Below, one piece after another: positions 28,034 through 34,366 of a stretch of DNA of 64,000 nt. Below the pieces are notes generated by a model, which was not told where the DNA came from, searched no databases, and was given only the letters and a program-made list of their open reading frames with translations. Location: positions 682,001 to 746,000 of the forward strand of contig CAWAZY010000003.1 in the NCBI GenBank assembly GCA_963786675.1, read 5' to 3'. Positions within the stretch are counted from its first letter, which is position 1. Every line of letters begins with the position of its first letter. The translations under genes and the position numbers were made by a program. Source of the stretch: JAGVSR01 sp963786675 (GTDB taxonomy: Bacteria; Pseudomonadota; Alphaproteobacteria; Rhizobiales; Hyphomicrobiaceae).

Positions 28034-29236
28034 TCACCACGCCGCTGAGATGCCCGCCCGGCCGCCGACCTTGTTGTGGTCAAATCCGACGCCGACCCCG
28101 GCATTGAATTGCACCACGTCGTTGAGGCGGATCGCTGTCTGTGCCGCCAGCGCCTGCTTGTCGTCATAAAATCCGATGTTGGCGCCCAGCGCGAACGCCT
28201 TGCCGGCAGGCAAGGCCAATCCGCCCAGCGCAATGGCGAGGGCCACGCCCTCGGTGTTCTTGTCGATTTCCTCAAAGGCTGAATCCACGCGCGCATCGAG
28301 CGCGCCCGATGATGCCCCCAGCGCCTGATCGACATAGGCCTTGTTGGCGGCGTCGGTCGCCGCGACCGGTGCCGCGACGTTCTGCACGCGGTTGCCGCCC
28401 ATGCTGACGGGTGCGCCGGGGGCCACGCTGAGCCCGCCCGGCCCCACCGCGACCGCGTTGGAGGTCAGGGTGCCGGAATTATTGATGGTGGTGGAATTGA
28501 CGGTTGCCGCCGTGACCGTGTTTGCGGTGACCGTGCCGGACGCCGTGACATTCGTCGCCCCGGTGATTGCACCGGCATTGGTGATGCCGCCGCCATTGTT
28601 GTTGATTCCGCCGGAGATATTGGCGCCGCCCGCGCTCACGGTGAGGCCATTGCCGACCGTTGCGCCGCCCGTGGTGGTCAGCGTCGTCGTGGCAATGTTG
28701 CCGGTATTGGTGATGCCATTGGTCGTCGTCGCGCCGGTCACGCCCAGCGTGCCCGAGACAGCGACGTTGTCGTCCAGAAGCAGATTGCCCGCGGAATTCG
28801 CCAGCGCACCCAGAAAGTTCGACGTCCCACCGACGTTGAGGTTGCCGCTGGTTGTGGAAATGTTGCCCGATGTTGTGGCGATATTGCCGGAGGTGGTCGT
28901 CACGCCCCCGGTTCCGGTGGCCGCGAACCCCGCCGTACCGGCTGCCGTGAACCCGCCGCCGTTGGTTACCGTCAGGCCCGTGATGTTGGTCTGGGGCCCT
29001 GCGCACGTGGTCGTGCTGTTGTTGTCGAATGACAGGTTGCCGGCGTCGCTCAGGCAGACGATGTGCAAGGCTGGGTTGCCAGCGGGCGGTGTCGGGGTGG
29101 TTGACACTTGTGCTTCGGCTGGACCAGCAAGCAGAGCAGCAAACGCCAAGGCCATTCCAGCCAGCCGGTGGTCGGGACGGCGTGGCCGGCGTGCAAATTC
29201 CGCTAAGCGGCTGTCTCGCAGCTGACGTATCGGCAT
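28034..29236 (-). CDS. Short trimeric autotransporter adhesin with YadA-type anchor
   Basis: About 400 residues from the ATG at 29236 (an earlier in-frame ATG is at 29278). Signal peptide LAGMALAFAALLAGPAEAQ. The passenger is a Thr/Gly/Asn-rich beta-helical repeat region (units such as TTSGNIATTSGNISTTSGN, then NGITNTGNIATTTLTTTGGA). A neck follows (GNRVQNVAAPVAATDAANKA, YVDQAL), which is the classic YadA head-neck motif. A short coiled coil comes next, then a four-strand anchor (AFALGANIGFYDDKQALAAQ to VGGRAGISAAW) ending in an aromatic residue. Outer-membrane trimer and adhesion are inferred from family. Unlike large adhesins it has almost no stalk. A candidate promoter lies at 29294-29322. 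It is divergent from the rpsF operon. Confidence 0.85.
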   Translation of the reverse strand: MPIRQLRDSRLAEFARRPRRPDHRLAGMALAFAALLAGPAEAQVSTTPTPPAGNPALHIVCLSDAGNLSFDNNSTTTCAGPQTNITGLTVTNGGGFTAAGTAGFAATGTGGVTTTSGNIATTSGNISTTSGNLNVGGTSNFLGALANSAGNLLLDDNVAVSGTLGVTGATTTNGITNTGNIATTTLTTTGGATVGNGLTVSAGGANISGGINNNGGGITNAGAITGATNVTASGTVTANTVTAATVNSTTINNSGTLTSNAVAVGPGGLSVAPGAPVSMGGNRVQNVAAPVAATDAANKAYVDQALGASSGALDARVDSAFEEIDKNTEGVALAIALGGLALPAGKAFALGANIGFYDDKQALAAQTAIRLNDVVQFNAGVGVGFDHNKVGGRAGISAAW

Positions 29237-29293
29237 CGCTTCGATCCTCATGCCCGGGGCGCCAATTGGGACGGGCACAGCCTAACCGATTCG

Positions 29294-29322
29294 CTAACAA
29301 AGACTTAACGGGGTGTAGTCAA
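29294..29322 (-). promoter_or_regulatory. Candidate sigma70 promoter for the autotransporter gene
   Basis: On the minus strand TTGACT (29317-29322) is followed after 17 bases by TGTTAG (29294-29299). The -35 is good and the -10 is weak. It is placed about 58 bp upstream of the chosen start codon. Confidence 0.35.
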
Positions 29323-29444
29323 CGGCACCTGCAGCCTAAGATAGAAGCGGTGCAGCGCGATGGTCGTGCCTGTCCACAAAACCGATCAGCGGCCCGTCGA
29401 AACGCCTGAAACCCCCGACTTCGGCTAGCGTCGTCGCCCGGATC

Positions 29445-29472
29445 TTGCCTGAGCGGTGAATTGCTGTATAAG
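29445..29472 (+). promoter_or_regulatory. Candidate sigma70 promoter of the rpsF operon
   Basis: TTGCCT (29445-29450), 16-base spacer, TATAAG (29467-29472). It would give a leader of about 340 nt before the rpsF ATG. That leader includes a small GGGGA-TTTA-TCCCC hairpin at 29546-29559 and the four-hairpin array at 29671-29806. Confidence 0.5.
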
Positions 29473-29670
29473 CCGCCCGTCACCCGCTCCGGTTGGAGGC
29501 TGAACGGGGGGCCGTGTTGTATTGGCTGAATGCCCGTCGCACGGAGGGGATTTATCCCCGTCTCCCAGTGTCTTCACTCTCATGGGTTCCTGTTGGCCCG
29601 TTCCAGGTCCAGCAGAGGCTTTGCGCCGGAGGATGATCCGTTGCCATCGACATGGCGGCGGGAACCGAAC

Positions 29671-29806
29671 CCCACACCGGTTTTCCGAGTGTGGGCGAAC
29701 CTGTCTCACAGCTGTTTGCCGAATGTGGGCCAACTTGTCCCACATCGGCTTGCCGAATGTGGGCCAAAAGCCTCACACCGGCCTGCCGCGTGTGAGCCAA
29801 CAAGAA
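29671..29806 (+). repeat. Four tandem 34-nt hairpin units in the rpsF leader
   Basis: Units start at 29671, 29705, 29739 and 29773 with an exact 34-nt period. Each folds as a 7-bp outer stem, an inner CGG/CCG stem with a 4-base loop, and one bulged base on the 3' side before the outer stem. The outer stems are CCCACAC/GTGTGGG (unit 1), CTCACAG/ATGTGGG (unit 2, one G-T pair and one mismatch), CCCACAT/ATGTGGG (unit 3) and CTCACAC/GTGTGAG (unit 4). Units 1, 3 and 4 show compensatory changes at two positions. The last hairpin ends at 29796, just before the Shine-Dalgarno AAGAAGGG and the ATG at 29817. CCG is kept in all four units. An autoregulatory S6:S18-binding leader is a plausible role but unproven. 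Confidence 0.8.
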
Positions 29807-29816
29807 GGGCCAATAC

Positions 29817-30347
29817 ATGCCGTTATACGAGCATGTCTTCCTGGCGCGCCAGGACGTGTCCAACCAGCAGGTTGAGGCACTGACGAAGGAATTCACCGAC
29901 GTCATCACCGAAGGTGGTGGCACGATCACCAAGTCGGAGTACTGGGGCCTGAAGGGCCTCGCGTACAAGATCAAGAAGAACCGCAAGGCGCACTTCACGC
30001 TGCTCAACATCGACGCCCCTCCCGCCGTCGTGGCGGAAATGGAGCGCCGCATGGGCATCCAGACGGATATCCTGCGCTTTCTGACCATCAAGGTCGAAAC
30101 GCACGAGACCGAGCCGTCGGTCATGATGCGCAAGCAGGATCGCGACGAGCGTGGCGACCGTGGTGATCGCGGCCCGCGTGGCGGCGGTGGATTCCGCGGC
30201 GGCGACCGTGGCGGCGATCGCGAGGGCGGCTCGACGTTCCGCTCGCGTCCCCCCCGCGAAGGTGGCAGCTTCCGCGACGGCGATGCGCCGCGCGGTCCGC
30301 GCGGCCCGCGTCCGCCCCGCAACGACAACCCCGGCTCGGAGGGCTAA
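29817..30347 (+). CDS. rpsF: 30S ribosomal protein S6 with RGG-rich C-terminal tail
   Basis: S6 binds the central domain of 16S rRNA as a heterodimer with S18. Residues 1-100 are the standard ferredoxin-like S6 fold (MPLYEHVFLARQDVS, YWGLKGLAYKIKKNRKAHFT, MGIQTDILRFLTIKVE). Residues from about 108 to 176 are a low-complexity tail of Arg, Gly, Asp and Pro with RGG/RGD repeats (for example RGPRGGGGFRGGDRGGD), giving 176 residues against about 100-135 for most S6 proteins. It is followed after 3 bp by rpsR. The leader upstream is unusually structured. Confidence 0.96.
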   Translation: MPLYEHVFLARQDVSNQQVEALTKEFTDVITEGGGTITKSEYWGLKGLAYKIKKNRKAHFTLLNIDAPPAVVAEMERRMGIQTDILRFLTIKVETHETEPSVMMRKQDRDERGDRGDRGPRGGGGFRGGDRGGDREGGSTFRSRPPREGGSFRDGDAPRGPRGPRPPRNDNPGSEG

Positions 30348-30350
30348 CCC

Positions 30351-30599
30351 ATGGCTGAAGTTCAGCAGTTGGCCGCGCGGCGGCCTTTTCATCGCCGCCG
30401 CAAGACTTGCCCGTTCTCGGGCGAGCATGCGCCGAAGATTGATTACAAGGATGTGCGTCTGCTCGGACGCTACATCTCCGAGCGCGGCAAGATCGTGCCG
30501 AGCCGCATCACCGCGGTTTCGGCCAAGAAGCAGCGTGAACTGGCCCGCGCCATCAAGCGCGCCCGCTTCATGGGTCTCTTGCCCTACGTTCTGAAGTAA
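30351..30599 (+). CDS. rpsR: 30S ribosomal protein S18
   Basis: 82 residues. Family motifs: RRPFHRRRKTCPFSGEHAPK, then IDYKDVRLLGRYISERGKIV, PSRITAVSAKKQRELARAIK and RARFMGLLPYVLK. It partners S6, encoded immediately upstream, with a 3-bp intergenic gap. Confidence 0.98.
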   Translation: MAEVQQLAARRPFHRRRKTCPFSGEHAPKIDYKDVRLLGRYISERGKIVPSRITAVSAKKQRELARAIKRARFMGLLPYVLK

Positions 30600-30608
30600 G
30601 CTCCGGCG

Positions 30609-30637
30609 ATCGCCCGTGCCGGTAAGGCGCGGGCGAT
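30609..30637 (+). terminator. Hairpin after rpsR (attenuator-like, no T-tract)
   Basis: ATCGCCCG at 30609-30616 pairs with CGGGCGAT at 30630-30637, with additional GCC/GGC pairing inside and a GGTAA loop. There is no downstream T-run, so it is more likely a partial attenuator or RNA-processing site before the DUF2232 gene than a full terminator. Confidence 0.4.
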
Positions 30638-30738
30638 GCGGTCGCGATCACGATCAACGACCAAGCGAAAGAAGGGTTGGGACAGCGGCCTAGGCCGGAA
30701 CTGCCCCTAACCGCTCAACTGGCGGGACAGCTAAGTCG

Positions 30739-31734
30739 ATGCGCAACCAGTTTCTCATCAGCCTCGCTCTCGGGGCCGTCTCCGCGGTGGTCTTTGCCTC
30801 CGCCACGACGGGACCCGTGTTCGTGCGCTACGTGCTGTTCCTTCTGACGTCCCTGCCGATCTTTCTGGCCGGGCTCGGATGGGGCTGGCGTTCGGGTGCG
30901 CTCGCGGGCATCGCGGCGGTGCTGCTCGTCTTCCTCATGGCCGGTCCCCTGCCCGCCGGTGTCTTCGGCATCAGCCAGGTGCTGCCCGCTGTCGTGCTGT
31001 GTTACCTCGCGATGCTGAGCCGCGCCTATCAGCCCGACGGCGCGCCTGAAGCCACCACCGAATGGTATCCGCCCGGACGCCTCGTGCTCTGGTCGGCGGT
31101 CATGGCCGGGTCACTGGCGCTGGTCGTCATCGCCGCCACGGGGCAGGATTTCGATACACTCAAATCCGGCTTGAAGGAGTACATCGGCAAGGCGCTGAAG
31201 GATGGCCTGCCGCCGATGGAAGGCCGGCCGCCGCTCGACGATGCGCAGATTGCCGCCATGACCGATCTGGCGGTGGCCGTGATGCCGGCCGCATCGGCGA
31301 TTTCGTGGATGACCGCCCTCGTCTTCAATCTCTGGCTGGCTGGGCGCATCACGCTGGCTTCGGGCCAATTGCAACGCCCCTGGCCCGATCTCTCGGCCAT
31401 GGACTATCCGCCCGGTACGGCGCTCATGCTGATTGCCTCGATGCTTGCGAGCGGCGCTGCGGGACTTGCCGGCGGTGTCGGCACGGCCTTTCTGGGGGCG
31501 TTCTTCGTGGCCTACGTGCTCCTGGGTCTGGCGGTCATTCACTACGTCACGCGCGCCAAGACGTGGCGGCCGTTCGCGCTCTGGGCGCTCTATGCCGTTC
31601 TCCTCGTGATCAATGTCTGGATCGCCGTTCTAGTCGCGCTCGTGGGGCTGGCTGACCGCCCGCTTAGCTTGCGCCAGCGCGCCTTCCCGTCCGGACCACC
31701 TCCGCCGCCCGGGCCAGTCATGCCGGGGGGATGA
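30739..31734 (+). CDS. DUF2232 family membrane protein
   Basis: 331 residues with about eight membrane helices (from FLISLALGAVSAVVFASATT through LVLWSAVMAGSLALVVIAAT to WALYAVLLVINVWIAVLVAL). The segment LAVMPAASAISWMTALVFNL WLAGRI and its position between rpsR and rplI identify the DUF2232 family of alphaproteobacteria. The Pro-rich C-terminus is GPPPPPGPVMPGG. Function is unknown; the resemblance to ECF-transporter S-component-like proteins is suggestive only. Confidence 0.88.
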   Translation: MRNQFLISLALGAVSAVVFASATTGPVFVRYVLFLLTSLPIFLAGLGWGWRSGALAGIAAVLLVFLMAGPLPAGVFGISQVLPAVVLCYLAMLSRAYQPDGAPEATTEWYPPGRLVLWSAVMAGSLALVVIAATGQDFDTLKSGLKEYIGKALKDGLPPMEGRPPLDDAQIAAMTDLAVAVMPAASAISWMTALVFNLWLAGRITLASGQLQRPWPDLSAMDYPPGTALMLIASMLASGAAGLAGGVGTAFLGAFFVAYVLLGLAVIHYVTRAKTWRPFALWALYAVLLVINVWIAVLVALVGLADRPLSLRQRAFPSGPPPPPGPVMPGG

Positions 31735-31829
31735 CACCTCCGGCCAGACACACCCCTCCTTGCGTCATCGATTTCCGCAGATCCCAATAGCCCGACATCA
31801 ACGAACACAGCAACGAAAGGACCACTTCC

Positions 31830-32408
31830 ATGCAAGTCATTCTCCTCCAGCGCGTCGGCAGCCTCGGCCAGATGGGCGATGTGGTGAACGTGCGCGACGG
31901 CTTCGCGCGCAACTTCCTCCTGCCGCAGAAAAAGGCTCTGCGCGCCACCAAGGACAATCTCGCCAAGTTCGAGGGCCAGCGCGCGCAGCTCGAGGCGACC
32001 AACCTCGAACAGAAGAAGGAAGCCGAAGCCGTGGCCGAGAAGCTCAACGGTCAGACCTTCATCGCCATCCGTTCGGCCGGCGACACGGGTCAGCTCTACG
32101 GCTCGGTGTCGACGCGTGACATCTCCGACGTCGTCTCGGCGGGCGGCTTCACCATCAACCGCAATCAGGTGGTCATCGACAAGCCGATCAAGACGCTCGG
32201 CCTGCACACGGCATCCATCCAGTTGCATCCCGAGGTGGTTGTCCCGGTTTCTCTGAACGTCGCCCGTTCGACCGATGAGGCCGAACGTCAGGCTCGCGGC
32301 GAGAACGTCACGGTCATCAAGGACGAGAAGCTTGAGATCGAGACCTTCGATGCCGACGCCATGTTCGAAGAGGGCGCTGAGGCGGACGGCGAAGGCGAAC
32401 AGGCCTGA
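31830..32408 (+). CDS. rplI: 50S ribosomal protein L9
   Basis: 192 residues. The N-terminal domain MQVILLQRVGSLGQMGDVVN, with VRDGFARNFLLPQKKALRAT, is the L9 signature. A long connecting helix (NLAKFEGQRAQLEATNLEQK) leads to the C-terminal domain (LYGSVSTRDISDVV). An acidic tail (EEGAEADGEGEQA) extends it by about 40 residues over E. coli L9. Last gene of the rpsF operon, followed by a strong terminator. Confidence 0.97.
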   Translation: MQVILLQRVGSLGQMGDVVNVRDGFARNFLLPQKKALRATKDNLAKFEGQRAQLEATNLEQKKEAEAVAEKLNGQTFIAIRSAGDTGQLYGSVSTRDISDVVSAGGFTINRNQVVIDKPIKTLGLHTASIQLHPEVVVPVSLNVARSTDEAERQARGENVTVIKDEKLEIETFDADAMFEEGAEADGEGEQA

Positions 32409-32441
32409 ACCCCAGCCGCGTGACATCATCGCGATGAACAC

Positions 32442-32474
32442 CCCGCGCCACGGGTCCGTGGCGCGGGGTTTTTA
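32442..32474 (+). terminator. Rho-independent terminator of rpsF-rpsR-DUF2232-rplI
   Basis: A perfect 13-bp stem, CCCCGCGCCACGG (32442-32454) with CCGTGGCGCGGGG (32457-32469), has a 2-base gap and is followed by TTTTT (32470-32474). It starts 33 bp after the rplI stop. Confidence 0.92.
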
Positions 32475-32522
32475 ATGCCACCAACCCGTCCGCCGCCGCG
32501 AGGGGTGTGGGCGCCAAGAACA

Positions 32523-32547
32523 AGGGGCGGCCCGTGTGGCCACCCCT
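32523..32547 (-). terminator. Hairpin, candidate terminator for a short minus-strand transcript
   Basis: AGGGG-C-GGCC with GGCC-A-CCCCT around a CGTGT loop. On the minus strand it is followed by TTGTTCTT. It lies 77 bp downstream of the 23-codon ORF at 32624-32695. The T-tract is imperfect. Confidence 0.35.
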
Positions 32548-32623
32548 CGCATGCTCATGTCAATTCAACGCTTGAGATACAATTGGGCGCGGGTCTCGAT
32601 ACGGACCCTTGGCGCGCCGCCGG

Positions 32624-32695
32624 TTAGCGTCCGCCGTTGCGGCGGCTGACCGGCTTGGCCTGCGACTGAAGCAGGGCTACGAGATAGGCTTTCAT
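32624..32695 (-). CDS. Possible 23-residue peptide
   Basis: MKAYLVALLQSQAKPVSRRN followed by GGR and a TAA stop. It has an ideal AGGAG Shine-Dalgarno six bases before its ATG. The sequence has a short hydrophobic start and a basic end. It lies in the otherwise gene-free 570 bp between rplI and the secreted-protein pair, with a hairpin downstream. It is too short for statistical support and I know no homologue. The ribosome-binding site is the main argument that it is translated. Confidence 0.35.
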   Translation of the reverse strand: MKAYLVALLQSQAKPVSRRNGGR

Positions 32696-32920
32696 GATCG
32701 TCTCCTGGCTCTTTTCGAGCCTTTGGTTTTGGTTTCTCCGGCGCGCGCTGGGACTGTCCCCGCGTTTGCCGTTGTCTCTATCTACGCGTTTTCTCTACGG
32801 TGTAGAAGATGTGATTTTGCAGCGCAGCAATGCGCAGATTGCATGGATGGACGGCTTTCGTGCCCCGCGATCCGCGCGATTCGCATGGCTAAAGGCTGCG
32901 CCGGAGCCCAATATGAAAAT

Positions 32921-32942
32921 GGGGAACGCGCAGGCGTTCCCC
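32921..32942 (-). terminator. Terminator of the secreted-protein gene at 32978
   Basis: GGGGAACGC (32921-32929) pairs perfectly with GCGTTCCCC (32934-32942) around a 4-base loop. On the minus strand it is followed by ATTTTCATATT. It lies 35 bp after the stop codon at 32978. Confidence 0.75.
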
Positions 32943-32977
32943 ATCGTCATCAGAGAAACAGCTTAGTTTTCAGGTTC

Positions 32978-33388
32978 TTACCGCGTGACAGTCGTATCGG
33001 CGACGCGCTCGTAAACCCGCGCGCTGATCCACTTGGCTCCCGTCGAGCAGAAAAACTCGATGGCGGGGCCTTCACCGGTCTCGATGCGGGCCGTACGGCC
33101 GGCCGAGATCGGGGTCCGGAAGCGGGCCGGCACCGCACCGCGCGCACCATCCGAGACCGTGTCGCCTCGTTCACCGACGAGAAGCGTCAGGTTGCAGGTG
33201 GCCTTTGAGGGCGTGAAATAGCCGACGGCCTTCTTGCTGCCGACGTCGAAAGACAAGCCGGCATAAGGCTTTGCGACGGTGGCGGACGAGAACTCACCGG
33301 CCGTGCTTTTGGTGGCGCCCAGACCAAGTGCGGCGAGAGCGGCGATGCCGGCGGCGAAGGATTTCAGCGAGGAAGATGTCGTGCTCAT
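32978..33388 (-). CDS. Secreted two-cysteine protein, paralogue 1
   Basis: 136 residues from the ATG at 33388, chosen for AAGGAG eight bases upstream. Signal peptide SFAAGIAALAALGLGATKSTAG. The mature part has YAGLSFDVGSKKAVGYFTPS, CNLTLLVGE and AIEFFCSTGAKWISARVYER. The next gene upstream (33609) has the same skeleton, GLSLDVGAKHTMTYYDQKDG, CGLTVVIAG and SAEFFCGPDGRKMNARVFDR, so the two are tandem paralogues. The two conserved cysteines could form one disulfide. Localisation is periplasmic or extracellular. No named family is recognised. A terminator lies at 32921-32942. Confidence 0.75.
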   Translation of the reverse strand: MSTTSSSLKSFAAGIAALAALGLGATKSTAGEFSSATVAKPYAGLSFDVGSKKAVGYFTPSKATCNLTLLVGERGDTVSDGARGAVPARFRTPISAGRTARIETGEGPAIEFFCSTGAKWISARVYERVADTTVTR

Positions 33389-33608
33389 GAGGATGCTCCT
33401 TGGTGTTTGGCTAAACACGCGGACTGGTGCCGGCAGCGGCCTCACTTGCTCATGATCGGTCTCAACTGCTGGCTTGGCGAGAGATAAGCCCATGACCGCA
33501 GGATAAAAAGCGCGCATTGGGCGGGCCAGCACTGCATTTGCTGCAGCGCGGTACGGTCACAGCCCAGACGGGTAGGCTCTACCCGCCCAGGCTGTGCGGT
33601 CCGCTTCA

Positions 33609-33995
33609 TTACGACCGCTTGTCCTTGGAATAGCCTGCGCGGTCGAAGACGCGGGCGTTCATCTTGCGGCCATCAGGGCCACAGAAGAACTCAGCCGACT
33701 TGTCACCTGCCGCGTCCACGCGCAGGGCCGTGCCCGGCATGACCGTGGCCGTGATCCGGGTGCCGGGCGTGTCGTCACCCTTCACGCCGCCTTCGATGCC
33801 TGCAATCACCACGGTCAGCCCGCAGGCTCCGTCCTTCTGATCATAGTAGGTCATCGTGTGCTTGGCGCCGACGTCGAGCGAGAGGCCCTTGCCGGGGGTC
33901 ATGGGAATGGCTGAGGGCTCACCGGCCGAGGCCGAAGCTGTGACGGCGGCGGCCGCGCACATCAGCATGGCGAGGCGGAAAGATGTACGGGACAT
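33609..33995 (-). CDS. Secreted two-cysteine protein, paralogue 2
   Basis: 128 residues with AAGGAG before the ATG at 33995. Signal peptide MSRTSFRLAMLMCAAAAVTA with cleavage near SASAG. It shares with the gene at 32978 the motif order GLS.DVG.K....Y, C.LT.V, PG...R.D and EFFC...G..M.ARVF.R. The separating 220 bp and separate Shine-Dalgarno sequences suggest independent expression. An inverted repeat at 34113-34131, 118 bp upstream, could be an operator. Role unknown. Confidence 0.75.
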   Translation of the reverse strand: MSRTSFRLAMLMCAAAAVTASASAGEPSAIPMTPGKGLSLDVGAKHTMTYYDQKDGACGLTVVIAGIEGGVKGDDTPGTRITATVMPGTALRVDAAGDKSAEFFCGPDGRKMNARVFDRAGYSKDKRS

Positions 33996-34366
33996 GATTT
34001 TGCTCCTTGATGCATCGCCCTCGGGCGCCCGGGCGCGTCTGGGGCTTGTTGTGGTGCTTGGCCCGGTCAGTTGGGATCAATGTAATCCACTGACTCGCAT
34101 CGTAAAAATGCTAATGCTGCATAGCAGCATTCAGTATGTTGCAGCGCGGCTTTGCCACCGGCGCAGCATGATCGGGATCAAGGCGCGCGCGTTTGGGCAC
34201 AGGGACGATTGCGCCGGGAGGCTATGCTGGCGCCACACCGCCGCTTGCGCCGTTTCAAGCTTGGGACAAATGGGCCGGGGCGGCGCGACAAGGCGCTGGG
34301 CACCAGTTATAAGCTCGGCGGTCCGCAATCCGCCGCGCTCACCGGCCGCCACCTCCTCGAGACCTG
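33996..34366. other. Intergenic region upstream of purL and the secreted-protein gene
   Basis: 371 bp between divergent genes. It contains the 34113-34131 palindrome within a locally AT-richer stretch (34080-34145) and no convincing gene. Neither purQ nor purS is next to purL here. Confidence 0.4.
34113..34131. promoter_or_regulatory. Perfect inverted repeat, possible operator
   Basis: AATGCTGC-ATA-GCAGCATT, 8-bp arms around 3 bases. It stands in the AT-rich part of the region divergent between the secreted-protein gene (33995) and purL (34367). A related but imperfect CTGCA..TGCAG arrangement lies around 33530-33550, upstream of the other paralogue. The binding factor is unknown. Confidence 0.4.

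Noticed and set aside
28341..29225. Plus-strand frame rich in Val/Pro/Ala over the autotransporter gene
   Set aside because: Mirror of the Thr/Gly/Asn repeats. The minus strand has the signal peptide, neck and anchor.
29671..29806. CRISPR array
   Set aside because: The 34-nt units are contiguous with no unique spacers, each unit is self-complementary, and there are no cas genes.
32609..33208. Plus-strand 199-residue open frame
   Set aside because: It crosses the minus-strand peptide ORF, a terminator and the start of a secreted-protein gene. Composition is Arg-rich with no motif or ribosome-binding site.
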